In this document: positions 9,245-18,920 of the stretch, in pieces
How positions within the stretch are numbered: the stretch's first letter is position 1
How the letters are laid out: every line of letters begins with the position of its first letter
NCBI RefSeq assembly: GCF_014705715.1
Contig: NZ_JACXLC010000001.1
Location: 416,457-480,456 of the forward strand
Length of the DNA: 64,000 bases
Origin: Erythrobacter rubeus
GTDB lineage: Bacteria > Pseudomonadota > Alphaproteobacteria > Sphingomonadales > Sphingomonadaceae
Direction: 5' to 3'
The notes under the pieces: generated by a model
Databases searched by the model: none
Told to the model about the DNA's origin: nothing
What the model saw: the letters and a program-made list of their open reading frames with translations, nothing else
Made by a program: the position numbers and the translations under genes

Positions 9245-9463
9245 TTCGGTACGCGACCTTTGTTAGACTTTGCATATACCTGTCGAGGCCATGACGGTTT
9301 AGGAGGCCAATTTCAATCGGGCGGTCGTTAAGCCTCCGTTTCATCGCAATTAACCCGATCGCATTTAGGCTGACGTGGACGTATTGGCCGTTGGTGGGCT
9401 TGTAAGTCCTTGTGAAATCCGCATAGCGCGTCGTGCGGGGCTCAAGTCAACCAAGGATTCGTA
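9245..9463. promoter_or_regulatory. Divergent intergenic region between the glycosyltransferase cluster and wecBC
   Basis: 219 bases separate the leftward gene (ATG at 9244) from the rightward wecB (GTG at 9464, AAGGA upstream). It must hold both promoters. I could not identify convincing -35/-10 boxes or an operator by eye. Confidence 0.4.
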
Positions 9464-10603
9464 GTGAAAGTTCTCATGGTGTTCGGCACTCGGCCGGAGG
9501 CGATCAAGATGGCGCCGGTTGTTCACCGGCTCAAGAAAGTTCCGGGCATGAAGCTCGATGTCTGCGTGACGGCGCAGCATCGCGAGATGTTGGACCAGGT
9601 GCTCTCGCTTTTCGATATCGCTCCTGACTTCGATCTCGATGTCATGAAGCCAGGCCAGGACCTGACGGACATCACGGCAAACATCATCGTGGCGTTGCGA
9701 GACGTCTTAAAAAACGGGGGTTATGATCGCCTGCTGGTTCACGGCGATACGACCACGACGATGGCCGGTGCCCTCGCTGCTTTTTATGCGCAAGTTCCTG
9801 TAGGCCACGTCGAAGCCGGGCTACGCACCGGGAACATGTATGAACCCTGGCCTGAAGAGGCCAACCGGATGATTGTTGGTCGTCTTGCCGACCTTCATTT
9901 CGCGCCGACTGAAACGGCTCGTCAGAGCCTGCTTGCGGAAAATGTCGATGACGCTCAGATAATCGTCACCGGCAACACTGTGATCGACGCGCTGCATCAG
10001 GTGGTTGCCAATCTCGACGCCGACGAAGCGCTCGACGACGAACTGCGCGCACGCTTTCCGTTTATCGAAGAAGGTCGGAGAGTGATCCTCGTAACAGGGC
10101 ATCGCCGAGAGAATTTCGGCGAAGGTTTCGAGAACATCTGCCGCGCCTTGAAAGACATCAGCGATCAGGGCGATGCGCAGATCGTGTATCCGGTCCATCT
10201 CAATCCCAATGTTCAGGGCCCGGTGAACAGGATCCTTGGCAATACGCCCGATGTCCACCTCATTGAGCCGCAGGAATATCTGCCGTTCGTATGGCTGATG
10301 CGCCGCTCGCATTTCGTGATCACCGATTCCGGCGGGGTGCAGGAAGAAGCTCCCTCCTTAGGGAAGCCGGTTTTGGTCATGCGAAACACGACCGAAAGAC
10401 CTGAAGCGGTCGACGCAGGCACGGTCCAGCTTGTGGGAACAGACCCCGCCAAGATCCGCGACGCCGCGCTGTCTCTGTTGAACGATGATGACGCCTATGA
10501 CGCTATGGCGCGGGCCATGAACCCATATGGGGACGGGAAGGCGGCTGAGCGAATTGCCGAGACGCTCACGGGCTTGAGCAAAGACAAACGAAGGACGAAT
10601 TGA
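9464..10603 (+). CDS. wecB: UDP-N-acetylglucosamine 2-epimerase (non-hydrolysing)
   Basis: 379 aa, the usual length for WecB/MnaA. GTG start with AAGGA seven bases upstream. It converts UDP-GlcNAc to UDP-ManNAc in the cytoplasm. Diagnostic motifs are [14 protein letters not shown] (N-terminus), [17 protein letters not shown] (UDP-sugar binding), [12 protein letters not shown] and [21 protein letters not shown]. The stop (TGA, 10601-10603) shares one base with the start of wecC, so the pair is translationally coupled and supplies UDP-ManNAcA. Here this is probably for capsular polysaccharide rather than enterobacterial common antigen, since no ECA genes surround it. Confidence 0.95.
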   Translation: MKVLMVFGTRPEAIKMAPVVHRLKKVPGMKLDVCVTAQHREMLDQVLSLFDIAPDFDLDVMKPGQDLTDITANIIVALRDVLKNGGYDRLLVHGDTTTTMAGALAAFYAQVPVGHVEAGLRTGNMYEPWPEEANRMIVGRLADLHFAPTETARQSLLAENVDDAQIIVTGNTVIDALHQVVANLDADEALDDELRARFPFIEEGRRVILVTGHRRENFGEGFENICRALKDISDQGDAQIVYPVHLNPNVQGPVNRILGNTPDVHLIEPQEYLPFVWLMRRSHFVITDSGGVQEEAPSLGKPVLVMRNTTERPEAVDAGTVQLVGTDPAKIRDAALSLLNDDDAYDAMARAMNPYGDGKAAERIAETLTGLSKDKRRTN

Positions 10604-11859
10604 TGTTTGATCGTATCTCCATGGTTGGCCTTGGCTATATCGGCCTGCCTACCGCGGCGTTGTTCGCAGCGCACGGGACAAGAGTGATCGGCGTCGACGT
10701 CTCCGAGCACGTTGTCGAGACGATCAACGCAGGTAAGATTCACTTGGTGGAGCCCGATCTCGATGGGCTGGTGCACAAGGTTGTCACCGATGGTCATCTC
10801 CACGCCACTTTGAATGCGGAGCCAGCAGATGCGTTTGTCATCGCTGTGCCGACGCCGTTCAAGGATGGCTATGAGCCCGATCTGTCCTACATCGCTTCGG
10901 CAGCGCGGATGATTGCGCCTGTCTTGGAGGCGGGCAACCTGGTGGTACTCGAGAGCACTTCCCCTGTCGGGACGACGGAGAAGCTAGCAGCGTGGCTGGC
11001 CGAGGCTCGACCGGACCTCACTTTCCCGCAGTCCGCTCACGACGACGCTGATGTTCAGATCGCATATTGTCCCGAACGCGTGCTTCCGGGGCAGGTTCTG
11101 ACAGAACTCATAGAAAACGATCGCATCATCGGCGGCATGAGCGATCGGGCCAGCGAGATGGCCGTCGCGATGTACAAAAAGGTCGTGCGCGGCGATTGCG
11201 TCGTGACGGATGCGCGCACCGCTGAAATGTGCAAACTCACCGAGAACAGCTCGCGCGACGTACAGATTGCGTTCGCCAACGAGCTGAGCATCATCTGCGA
11301 CCGTTTCGGCATCAATGTGTGGGAGCTCATCTCGCTCGCGAACCGTCATCCGCGCGTCAATATCCTGCAGCCCGGGGCGGGAGTAGGTGGGCACTGCATC
11401 GCTGTCGATCCCTGGTTCATCGTCTCGTCTGCGCCCGAAGAGGCTCGCCTCATCCGGGCCGCACGAGAAATCAACGATTCAAAACCGGATTGGGTGGTTC
11501 AGAAGGGTAAGGATGCCATCCTCGCTGCTCTTGCGGCCAATACCTCGCGCAGCATGGCCGATATCAAAGTCGCGTGCCTCGGCCTCGCTTTCAAACCTAA
11601 TATCGATGACCTTCGCGAAAGCCCTGCGTTGCAGATCACCGAGGAATTCGGAAAGCTCGGTTGCCAGGTAATGGCGGTGGAGCCGCATATCGACCAGTTG
11701 CCTTCCGCACTCGCCGATTTGCCGATCACTCTGACGCCGATCAACAAAGTCCTCTCCGAGGCCGACGTAATCTGTGTCCTCGTGCGCCATTCTCAATTTG
11801 CGGGTGTGAGCGAGCAGGTATCCGAAGGTACCGCATTCATCGACGTTGTCGGACTTTAG
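10603..11859 (+). CDS. wecC: UDP-N-acetyl-D-mannosamine dehydrogenase
   Basis: 418 aa from the ATG at 10603 (AAGGA seven bases upstream; a TTG one codon earlier is less likely). It is a four-electron NAD-dependent oxidase of UDP-ManNAc to UDP-ManNAcA. An N-terminal Rossmann motif MVGLGYIGLPTAALFA, then LVVLESTSPVGTTEKLA, and the catalytic cysteine in GAGVGGHCIAVDPWF place it in the UDP-glucose/GDP-mannose dehydrogenase family. The C-terminal UDP-binding domain contains LGLAFKPNIDDLRESPAL. The VDPWF variant is typical of the WecC branch, which with wecB directly upstream favours the ManNAc substrate over glucose. Confidence 0.93.
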   Translation: MFDRISMVGLGYIGLPTAALFAAHGTRVIGVDVSEHVVETINAGKIHLVEPDLDGLVHKVVTDGHLHATLNAEPADAFVIAVPTPFKDGYEPDLSYIASAARMIAPVLEAGNLVVLESTSPVGTTEKLAAWLAEARPDLTFPQSAHDDADVQIAYCPERVLPGQVLTELIENDRIIGGMSDRASEMAVAMYKKVVRGDCVVTDARTAEMCKLTENSSRDVQIAFANELSIICDRFGINVWELISLANRHPRVNILQPGAGVGGHCIAVDPWFIVSSAPEEARLIRAAREINDSKPDWVVQKGKDAILAALAANTSRSMADIKVACLGLAFKPNIDDLRESPALQITEEFGKLGCQVMAVEPHIDQLPSALADLPITLTPINKVLSEADVICVLVRHSQFAGVSEQVSEGTAFIDVVGL

Positions 11860-11894
11860 TTTCACCGCTCCGCTGACGCAGATCGCGGTCTGGA

Positions 11895-11917
11895 AGCAGA
11901 ACCCTTGCGGTTCCGCT
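11895..11917. terminator. Hairpin between convergent wecC and glycosyltransferase genes
   Basis: AGCAGAACC (11895-11903) pairs with GGTTCCGCT (11909-11917) across a 5-base loop with one mismatch. It lies between the stop codons of two convergent genes and overlaps one of them. There is no clear U-run, so terminator function is uncertain. Confidence 0.3.
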
Positions 11918-13733
11918 AACGGTACACTTCGCTGCTGCGATCAAGCCTTGGGTGGTGCCACGGATCGATAGTCCCGCGGGTGCTCCAGCGATTCTGGAAG
12001 ACTTCGAGTTCCTTCAGGAACCGCTCAAGGTTTTCCGGCGCGTAATCCTGACCGCGCGATTTGCTTTCATGATGGATCAGAGTCGCCGCCGGGGTGTAGA
12101 TGTTCCGCAAACCTTGCTCGCGCAGCTTAAGGCAAAAATCTACGTCGTTGTAAGCCACCGCTAGATGCTCCTCATCCAGTCCGCCAACGGCGTCGAAATG
12201 CTCCTTAGCGACCAAGAGGCAGGCAGCGGTGACTGCGCTCGCACCGCGCGCAATCAACGCTTGCGCGTAATAGCCGGGGTCGCCTTCCTCCAGCCCGCGA
12301 TGTGGGTGTCCTGCCGCGTTTCCAAGCCCAATGGCGACACCGGCGTGCTGGATCGATCTGTCTGGATACAACAACCTGGCGCCGACGGCTCCGATGCCCG
12401 GTTGGCAGGCTTCGCGCAGGAGTTCGGTCAGCCAGTCCGGCTCGATGACTTCGATATCGTTGTTCAGCAGACAAAGATATTCCCCCTTCGCGAAGGTCGC
12501 GCCGTAATTGTTGATTGCCGAATAATTGAATGGATGCGGCCAGCGGACGAGGCGAACGCGCGGGTCGCGCGCAGCTTTCTCCATGTAGTCGAGTGTGGCG
12601 GGGTCACGGCTATCATTGTCCACGATGATCAATTCGATTTCGGGATAATCGGTATCGTTGAGTACGCCTTCGACGCATGTTTCGAGCAGCTCGACCCGGT
12701 CTCGGGTGGCAACGATCACGCTCACGAGCGGCTTCGTTTCCGGGAGTGTCCAGCGCACTTGCACGGTGCCGAAAGGGCCGGGCGTGATGGTCTCGAAGTC
12801 GCTGAGCGTCTTATCGATCGCAGGAATGAGTGCGGGATCGCTCTTGCACCAGCGATTGGGAGCCGTACGCGCGGTCGCCCGCGGCACGTGTTCGATTACG
12901 CCCCGACTTTCGTCGGTCGCCAATCGGGCGATCATCTCAAATAGACTAAGAGGCTCCTTGTCATCGGCCGCTTCGAAAACGCTCAGCGTTTGCCCCACAT
13001 GCAGCGCACATGCGCAGCTTATGTAGTCTTGCGACCAGAGCATACGGAGATCGAACTCTGGTTTCAGCCAGGCATCGGCGCTTTTGAGTCGGGGCGAGAA
13101 TTCGTCTTCGTCGCCATAAAGGAGTGCTGGAATGGTGCCTCCTTCCGCTCTGAGCAGGTGCGCCGAATAGGCGGCGATCGCATGTCGGGGGAGGGAACTG
13201 CCAGCCTCGATCGGGATTAACCAATCAATATCGAGTTCCTGTGCTTTGAAAAGCGTAGCGCGGAGACCGTGAGCTCTGCTGCCATACTCCCCGAGAACAG
13301 TTTGCCGGTGCGCGTGCTTGCCGGATAAAGCTCCGACGCCATGCTCGTGCGTAATCAGAATTGCAGCAGCCGGAGTGCTTTGATTTTGAATGGATCCGAT
13401 GGTCGCGAGCGCCTCGCCGGGATCGTCTTCGTGCGAAAGATGGACGTGCGCGCAAATCGCGATCTCGCGTCCGCTCCCTTTAGCGGCCGCAATTTCAGCG
13501 AGGTCGATTTGTCCACAGTCATACAGCCAGCGCTCATGAGCAAAAGGCATCGCTGCGATCGCAGCCTCGAACCGATTTCTTGCACGCAGCTTTTTTCCGA
13601 TGAGCTTCCACCATCCCACCGCGATGAGCCGATCCGGCCTGGTTGCGGTGAGCAGCAGCAGGTTCCGTGTGCGAGCCAGCAATCCGCCATGAGGTGCATT
13701 GCTGGAGGCTCGTTGTTTGAAATTGTTTGGCAA
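11916..13733 (-). CDS. Family 2 (GT-A) glycosyltransferase, rhamnosyltransferase-like
   Basis: 605 aa; I keep the TTG at 13733 as start, but the ribosome-binding site is weak and a downstream start is possible. The catalytic GT-A domain sits in the second half: PLVSVIVATRDRVELLETC, IIVDNDSRDP, then YLCLLNNDIEVIEPDWL, the nucleotide-binding region with the DXD-equivalent N-D-I-E. AYNDVDFCLKLREQGLRN carries the ED-like acidic motif, followed by IHHESKSRG. The first ~300 residues contain a second, weaker GT2-like fold (ALLYGDEDEFS). This architecture is common among enzymes extending capsule or O-antigen chains. It is transcribed divergently from the export lipoprotein gene. Confidence 0.8.
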   Translation of the reverse strand: MPNNFKQRASSNAPHGGLLARTRNLLLLTATRPDRLIAVGWWKLIGKKLRARNRFEAAIAAMPFAHERWLYDCGQIDLAEIAAAKGSGREIAICAHVHLSHEDDPGEALATIGSIQNQSTPAAAILITHEHGVGALSGKHAHRQTVLGEYGSRAHGLRATLFKAQELDIDWLIPIEAGSSLPRHAIAAYSAHLLRAEGGTIPALLYGDEDEFSPRLKSADAWLKPEFDLRMLWSQDYISCACALHVGQTLSVFEAADDKEPLSLFEMIARLATDESRGVIEHVPRATARTAPNRWCKSDPALIPAIDKTLSDFETITPGPFGTVQVRWTLPETKPLVSVIVATRDRVELLETCVEGVLNDTDYPEIELIIVDNDSRDPATLDYMEKAARDPRVRLVRWPHPFNYSAINNYGATFAKGEYLCLLNNDIEVIEPDWLTELLREACQPGIGAVGARLLYPDRSIQHAGVAIGLGNAAGHPHRGLEEGDPGYYAQALIARGASAVTAACLLVAKEHFDAVGGLDEEHLAVAYNDVDFCLKLREQGLRNIYTPAATLIHHESKSRGQDYAPENLERFLKELEVFQNRWSTRGTIDPWHHPRLDRSSEVYR

Positions 13734-13801
13734 CGGGCTAGGCCTGACACTGCTTCTTCGATAGAGGAGCGTCCCATACGCTAGTCTCGAACGAATTCAT
13801 C

Positions 13802-14926
13802 ATGAAACTGAAATTGTTTTTATCGGCAGTCGCGCTATTTTCGCTTGGCGCCTGCTCCACTCTGCCCTCAAGCGGCCCTACCGGCGGCCAGATCAGGCAA
13901 AGCGCTGAAGAGGCCGAAGAAACCGGACTTAATATCGATATTGTGTCAGTCGATTCGATCTCTGCCATACCTGCACAGGTTGTGCCGGTGGCATTGCAGC
14001 TTCCAGATCGTGAGCCGCCACCTTCCGACATGATTGGACCCGGCGATTTGCTCTCCATTACGATATTCGAAGCGGGCGTGTCGCTTTTCGCCGGGCAGGG
14101 CAGGTCTTCAGCATCAGAGGGTGCATTCGATCCTTCCGTTCGCGCGCAGGAACTGCCGCCGCGCCGCGTTGACGATGATGGAATGATCCAAATCCCATAT
14201 GTTGGCGAGATTTTCGTGCTCGGTGATACCATTGCCGACGTACAGGAGAAGATCCGCAACGGTCTGCGAGGCCTATCTCAAGACCCTCAGGTGTCCGTCA
14301 CTCTCGAGGAGGTCGTAGGTAATTCCGTCATCATCGGCGGCGAGGTCGCCACACCTGGCAGGCTGGTCCTTCAGACCAATCGCGAAAGCTTTGCGGATGC
14401 GATCGCACTGTCTGGAGGCTATCGGGGTGAGGCCAAGGACCTTGTTCTTCTAGTCGAACGCGGAGAAAACCTGGCAAGGCTTCGTTTGAGCGACGTTTTG
14501 GCGGGCACCTACAACGGTTTGCGCGCTTACCCTGGCGACCGTCTCACCATTGTTGCCGAGCCGATGACATTTTCCGTGCTGGGCGCGTCAGGGCGGGTGC
14601 AACAATTCCCTTTCACGCAAGATCGCATGAGCGTTGTCGAGGCGATTGCCATGGCAGGCGGACCGAGCGCTGGTACGGGCAACCCGAAAGCGATCTTTTT
14701 GTTTCGGTACCTGGGTGAGGAAGGAAAGCAGCCAACGGTGTATCACTTCAACATGATGCAGACGCCGACATTCTTTTTGGCGCAGCAGTTCGCATTGCGC
14801 GACGACGACGTGTTGTATTTCGGAAACTCCGCATCGAACCAGCCTCTGAGGCTGATCCAGACAATCGGTCAATTGTTCACGCCGATCGTGACCGCGACCG
14901 CTGTAGCAAATAACCTGGACAACTAG
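13802..14926 (+). CDS. Polysaccharide export outer-membrane lipoprotein (Wza/KpsD-type OPX)
   Basis: 374 aa. It starts with a lipoprotein signal peptide and lipobox L-G-A-C (lipidated Cys18). The poly-export domain begins with MIGPGDLLSITIFEAG. VGEIFVLGDTIADVQEKI and VSVTLEEVVGNSVIIGGEV represent the usual beta-grasp region, and SLBB-type repeats follow (FSVLGASGRVQQFPF). OPX proteins form the outer-membrane exit channel for capsule or exopolysaccharide. The length matches Wza (~380 aa), not the longer KpsD. No inner-membrane partner (Wzc, KpsMTE) lies next to it, so the rest of the exporter must be outside the window. Confidence 0.88.
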   Translation: MKLKLFLSAVALFSLGACSTLPSSGPTGGQIRQSAEEAEETGLNIDIVSVDSISAIPAQVVPVALQLPDREPPPSDMIGPGDLLSITIFEAGVSLFAGQGRSSASEGAFDPSVRAQELPPRRVDDDGMIQIPYVGEIFVLGDTIADVQEKIRNGLRGLSQDPQVSVTLEEVVGNSVIIGGEVATPGRLVLQTNRESFADAIALSGGYRGEAKDLVLLVERGENLARLRLSDVLAGTYNGLRAYPGDRLTIVAEPMTFSVLGASGRVQQFPFTQDRMSVVEAIAMAGGPSAGTGNPKAIFLFRYLGEEGKQPTVYHFNMMQTPTFFLAQQFALRDDDVLYFGNSASNQPLRLIQTIGQLFTPIVTATAVANNLDN

Positions 14927-14958
14927 CCTTGCGACCAGTTTTTTGGGGAGTTGTCGCC

Positions 14959-15990
14959 TCAATCCTCGGCAGGGCGCCGTTTTCCTACAGGCTGCCATGG
15001 CTGACCGATCTGGTCCTTGAAGCGATCGCGGAAGGCCCAGAGCCAACCGATGCGCCGCTCCGCAATCCCGCGCAGGCTTAAGACATCACCGCCCACCCAA
15101 GGCTGAAATGGATTGCGTCTGGCGTAGGACCAGATCTCCACGCGCGATCCTGCGTGTTGCGAAGGGCCGCGCGCATGAAAACCGCCGGTATCGGCGACCA
15201 CCAGAGTATTGGCCGGTAACGGAAGGGGCGTGGCCTTGCCGAGGTTCATTTCCGCAAGCTCCTCGTCATCCGCTCGGGGAGAGCCGCGCGCTGAAAGGCG
15301 ATCTATCGCATGAGGATCGCGAAGACTTCTGTTGTGCTCCCAAGCGATCCGCTCCGGCGTGAAGCGATGCGATCCGGGGACATAGGTGAACGGGCCGTCT
15401 TCCTCTGTAACTGGATTGAGGAACAGCCATGCTTTCATGGAGGAATGGAAGCTGTCCGCATGTATCTCCTGCTGCGGATCCGGCCCCTCGTGGCCATTTT
15501 TCGACACTATGGTCTGCACATAGTGCAAAGGCGTGGTGCGAAAGCTGGCCACGTAATGAAACAGCGCGTTGATATCCTTGCGGTGCAACAGCCGTTTCAA
15601 AGCCGGGACCTGGGCAAGCATGTCTGGATCGATAGCGATCCGCCTCGTAATCGCATCACCCTGGCGCATCTCACGCGCAGGCCATTCGGTCTCAAGAATG
15701 GCGCTCCGAAGGGCAGCGAAGTCTTCCTCCGGCACGACGTTTTCGACGACGACGAAGCCGTCGCGGTCGAACGCTTCTTTCCACTCCGCAGGAACGTGGC
15801 GCGCTAGACGCCTGCGTCGCGATCGACAGAGCGCGTCGGCGATCCGGACCCGCGCCTTGTGAAGCCCCATGCGGTTCAGCCGCTCGGACCCGATCAGTGG
15901 ATGATCGAGAAAGCTTTTGGCGGAAGTGGCCAATTGCAAGACATGGATAGGTGCCAGGACTATAGTCTTGGCACTCTCGAGAACCTTCAT
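14959..15990 (-). CDS. Phytanoyl-CoA-dioxygenase-family Fe(II)/2-oxoglutarate oxygenase
   Basis: 343 aa from the ATG at 15990 (GAGG upstream, one base after the kdsA stop). The double-stranded beta-helix iron site is visible: H177-x-D179 in EIHADSFHSS, distal H275 in DTGGFHARGPS and the 2OG-binding Arg286 shortly after. YVPGSHRF is the usual PhyH segment. The enzyme should hydroxylate a C-H bond using O2 and 2-oxoglutarate. Its position immediately behind kdsA suggests a Kdo- or glycan-related substrate. Fe/2OG hydroxylation of Kdo to Ko is known elsewhere (KdoO), but this protein is of the PhyH family, so the match is functional inference only. Confidence 0.75.
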   Translation of the reverse strand: MKVLESAKTIVLAPIHVLQLATSAKSFLDHPLIGSERLNRMGLHKARVRIADALCRSRRRRLARHVPAEWKEAFDRDGFVVVENVVPEEDFAALRSAILETEWPAREMRQGDAITRRIAIDPDMLAQVPALKRLLHRKDINALFHYVASFRTTPLHYVQTIVSKNGHEGPDPQQEIHADSFHSSMKAWLFLNPVTEEDGPFTYVPGSHRFTPERIAWEHNRSLRDPHAIDRLSARGSPRADDEELAEMNLGKATPLPLPANTLVVADTGGFHARGPSQHAGSRVEIWSYARRNPFQPWVGGDVLSLRGIAERRIGWLWAFRDRFKDQIGQPWQPVGKRRPAED

Positions 15991-15991
15991 T

Positions 15992-16846
15992 TTAGCCGAC
16001 CTCAACGTCCGATTTGAGAGCCGATTTCGTGATCTCGTCGATCGCCATGAGGCTGGTCAACAGGCCCTCGAACTTGTCGAGTGGCAACGCGTTTGGTCCG
16101 TCGGACAAAGCAGACGCGGGATCATCGTGGGTCTCCATGAAAATCCCCGACACACCTGCTGCGACCGCAGCACGCGCAAGCAAGGGAACATATTCGCTCT
16201 GGCCGCCCGAGCGCGATCCAAGGCCACCAGGTTGCTGCACCGAATGGGTCGCATCGAAAACCACGGGGCAGCCCGTTTCAGCCATGATGGCGAGACCTCG
16301 CATATCCGAGACGAGCGTGTTGTAGCCGAAGGACGCACCCCGTTCGCAAAGAAGAAAATTATCGGGGTCGTGGCCCGCTGCTTTGGCAGCTCGCTGTGCC
16401 TTCGCGACAACATTTTGCATATCTGCCGGCGCCATGAACTGCGCCTTCTTTATATTCACTGGCTTCCCAGATGCAGCGACGGCCGCGATGAAGTCCGTCT
16501 GACGCGCCAGAAACGCGGGTGTCTGGAGCACATCCACGGTCTGCGCCACGGCGGCAACCTGCGCCGGTTCGTGAACATCCGTCAGCACCGGCAGCCCCGT
16601 TTTATCCCGCACCTTTTCCAGGATTTTGAGCCCCTCTTCGAGGCCGGGGCCGCGAAAGGATTCCCCGGATGTGCGGTTTGCCTTGTCGAAGGAACTCTTG
16701 AAAATGAGCAAGATTTTCAACCGCTCAGCGACTTCGGCCAGCGTACTCGCGACCTTGAGTGAGTGAGCCTCGCTTTCAATAACGCACGGACCTGCGATCA
16801 CGAAGAGCGGACTGCTTCCTGTTACTTTGCGGCCACAAAGTTTCAT
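15992..16846 (-). CDS. kdsA: 3-deoxy-8-phosphooctulonate (Kdo-8-P) synthase
   Basis: 284 aa, normal KdsA length, with AGGAA before the ATG. It condenses phosphoenolpyruvate with arabinose-5-phosphate to Kdo-8-P. The TIM-barrel signatures are visible: [32 protein letters not shown] (PEP/A5P binding), [40 protein letters not shown] and the C-terminal [20 protein letters not shown]. The product feeds kdsB, encoded on the other side of the divergent 216-base region. With kdsD and kdsB nearby and KpsC/KpsS-like enzymes downstream, it probably serves capsule-linker Kdo; lipid A Kdo genes may be separate. Confidence 0.95.
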   Translation of the reverse strand: MKLCGRKVTGSSPLFVIAGPCVIESEAHSLKVASTLAEVAERLKILLIFKSSFDKANRTSGESFRGPGLEEGLKILEKVRDKTGLPVLTDVHEPAQVAAVAQTVDVLQTPAFLARQTDFIAAVAASGKPVNIKKAQFMAPADMQNVVAKAQRAAKAAGHDPDNFLLCERGASFGYNTLVSDMRGLAIMAETGCPVVFDATHSVQQPGGLGSRSGGQSEYVPLLARAAVAAGVSGIFMETHDDPASALSDGPNALPLDKFEGLLTSLMAIDEITKSALKSDVEVG

Positions 16847-17062
16847 TGATGAGAATTCCTTCTGGGGTCCGAATATGTGTCAATTTTTCAACACTTCGTC
16901 GCAAGTGTTACAGGCTGCAACCCATCAACACGCCTTTTGACTTGCTGTGCCTTGACATCGCCGTGCCGGGCGAGCGATTGGTTTTGCACCGACCTCGCAG
17001 GGTCTTAAGGCTTAAATAACCTTCGAAAAATAAATTGCCATAGGCTTGCAGAAATTCCCCCG
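16847..17062. promoter_or_regulatory. Divergent promoter region between kdsA and kdsD
   Basis: 216 AT-richer bases between the starts of kdsA (leftward) and kdsD (rightward). It contains TTGACA at 16952-16957 and a short AT-rich run (cgaaaaataaattgcc) just before kdsD. Both Kdo half-operons must start here; exact promoters are not assignable by eye. Confidence 0.4.
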
Positions 17063-18049
17063 ATGATAAACGAAACCCTCACCTCAGGTCACCTGACTTC
17101 AGCCATCAAGACTCTCGATGTCGAGATGCACGGTTTGAAAGATCTAAAGCATTCGCTTGCCGGATCCGATCTCGGTCGCGCATTTGAGCGTGCGGTAGAG
17201 CTTTTTACGTCGATCAAAGGTCGCATTATCGTGACCGGGATTGGCAAGAGCGGGCACGTCGCTCGCAAGATTTCGGCAACGTTCTGCTCGACCGGCACGT
17301 CCTCTCTTTTCCTGCATCCCGGTGAAGCGAGCCACGGAGATCTTGGCGTGATTTCGCGTGAGGATCTGGTCTTCGCAATTTCGTGGTCTGGCACCACCAG
17401 AGAGCTGGGCGATATCGTGAATTTCTGTGGCTTGAACCGCATCCCGCTGGTCGCAGCGACAGCTAATCCTAGTGGCTGGATCGGCGAGGCAGCCGACATT
17501 TGTCTGGCTCTGCCGGTTGTGAAGGAGGCGTGCCCTAACGAGCTGGCGCCGACTTCCTCTACCACGATGCAGATGGTGCTCGGCGATGCGCTTGCAGTGG
17601 CACTGATCCGCGCGCGCGGTTTTTCGCCTCAGAACTTCAGCGCGTTCCATCCAGGCGGGCAGCTTGGGGCTAGTTTGACGACGCTCACCCAGGTGATGGG
17701 CACCGGAGATGCAGTGCCGAAGGTCACGGTCGACGCGACGCTGCGCAGCGCCACGATCGAAATGAGCCGTAAACGTTATGGCTGTACGGCGGTGGTCGAT
17801 GGCAACGATCAGCTAGTCGGCGCTTTCACGGACGGTGATTTGCGGCGCTCGATCGCGCTGCACGATCTCGACGATGCGATCAAACAACACATGTCGCCGC
17901 GACCTGTTACCGCAGATCCGAACATGCTGTCGACAGATGCGCTTTCGTTGATGAACGAGAACGCCGTCTCGGTCCTGTTCGTAACCGATAAGGGCAAGCT
18001 CTTTGGCATCGTGCACATGCACGATCTCGTGAAACTCGGTATCGGCTGA
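17063..18049 (+). CDS. kdsD: Arabinose-5-phosphate isomerase
   Basis: 328 aa, typical of KdsD/KpsF. It interconverts ribulose-5-P and arabinose-5-P, the first step of Kdo synthesis. Residues ~45-180 form the SIS domain, with TGIGKSGHVARKISATF, the substrate loop LHPGEASHGDLGVI and FAISWSGTTRELGDIV. The ALPVVKEACPNELAPTSSTT block is the hallmark of this subfamily. Two CBS domains occupy about 205-328 (RYGCTAVVDGNDQLVGAFTD; SVLFVTDKGKLFGIVHMHDL). It is followed 49 bases later by kdsB. A capsule-dedicated copy would be called KpsF. Confidence 0.93.
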   Translation: MINETLTSGHLTSAIKTLDVEMHGLKDLKHSLAGSDLGRAFERAVELFTSIKGRIIVTGIGKSGHVARKISATFCSTGTSSLFLHPGEASHGDLGVISREDLVFAISWSGTTRELGDIVNFCGLNRIPLVAATANPSGWIGEAADICLALPVVKEACPNELAPTSSTTMQMVLGDALAVALIRARGFSPQNFSAFHPGGQLGASLTTLTQVMGTGDAVPKVTVDATLRSATIEMSRKRYGCTAVVDGNDQLVGAFTDGDLRRSIALHDLDDAIKQHMSPRPVTADPNMLSTDALSLMNENAVSVLFVTDKGKLFGIVHMHDLVKLGIG

Positions 18050-18098
18050 TCGCGTTTTTGTTGTGCTGCCTGCTCCGCAGGCGTGCTAGCTATCGGCG

Positions 18099-18920
18099 AT
18101 GAGCGAACCCCAGACTGACATCATCGTTGTACCGGCCCGGTACGGATCGTCCCGCTTGCCGGGTAAGCCCCTGCTTAAGCTGACTGGACGGACTTTGCTT
18201 GAGCGCGTCGTTGCCAATGCGCGCCGTGCCGCATCGCTGACTGAAGGCTGCGACGTCGTGGTCGCAACGGACGACCAGCGCATCGCGGATCACGCAAAAG
18301 AAATCGGAGCAGGCGTCGTGATGACCGATCCTACTCTCGATTCAGGGACCGCCAGGGCCCATGCAGCGGCATCTCAACTGGGTGCGCAGCCCGAGCGTGT
18401 GATCTGCCTTCAGGGCGACGCACCGTTTATATCGCCGGACACCGTCGCCGCTCTGATCGCGGTACTTCGGAAAAGCGGATCGGAGGTCGCGACGCCGGTG
18501 TTCCAGCTGGATTGGGGCAGGCTGGACCTATTGCGCGCGCACAAGCAAAATGCGCCTTTCAGCGGTACGACCTGCGTAAGAGCCGAAGATGGCCGCGCCT
18601 TGTGGTTTTCCAAAGCGATCCTGCCGGCGCTCCGTAACGAGAAATCGCTGCGGGATGCCGAGCGTCCCTCGCCCGTATGGCAGCATCAGGGGCTTTATGC
18701 GTATACCATGCAGTCGCTCGACTGGTTCGTGCGGACGCCGCCCGGCAGATATGAGGTGCTGGAGGGTCTGGAGCAGTTGCGCTTTCTTGAGCACGGCAAG
18801 ACAATCGCCACTGTACCAGTCGAAGCGCAAAAGCTTGGCCTGTCAGGGATCGATACTCCCGCCGACCTTGAACTGGCGGAGGCCGCGATCAGGGAGATGG
18901 GGGATCCCTTTCCTGCATGA
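18099..18920 (+). CDS. kdsB: CMP-Kdo synthetase (3-deoxy-manno-octulosonate cytidylyltransferase)
   Basis: 273 aa, slightly longer than E. coli KdsB/KpsU (~250). It activates Kdo with CTP to CMP-Kdo. The N-terminal nucleotide-binding motif is PARYGSSRLPGKPL. VVVATDDQRIADHA, CLQGDAPFISPDTV (metal-binding Asp) and the conserved block WQHQGLYAYTMQSLDWFV are KdsB signatures. The C-terminus ends EKLGLSGIDTP-like (KLGLSGIDTPADLELAE). The stop overlaps the next ATG (ATGA at 18917-18920), so the phosphatase-family gene downstream is translationally coupled. Confidence 0.93.
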   Translation: MSEPQTDIIVVPARYGSSRLPGKPLLKLTGRTLLERVVANARRAASLTEGCDVVVATDDQRIADHAKEIGAGVVMTDPTLDSGTARAHAAASQLGAQPERVICLQGDAPFISPDTVAALIAVLRKSGSEVATPVFQLDWGRLDLLRAHKQNAPFSGTTCVRAEDGRALWFSKAILPALRNEKSLRDAERPSPVWQHQGLYAYTMQSLDWFVRTPPGRYEVLEGLEQLRFLEHGKTIATVPVEAQKLGLSGIDTPADLELAEAAIREMGDPFPA

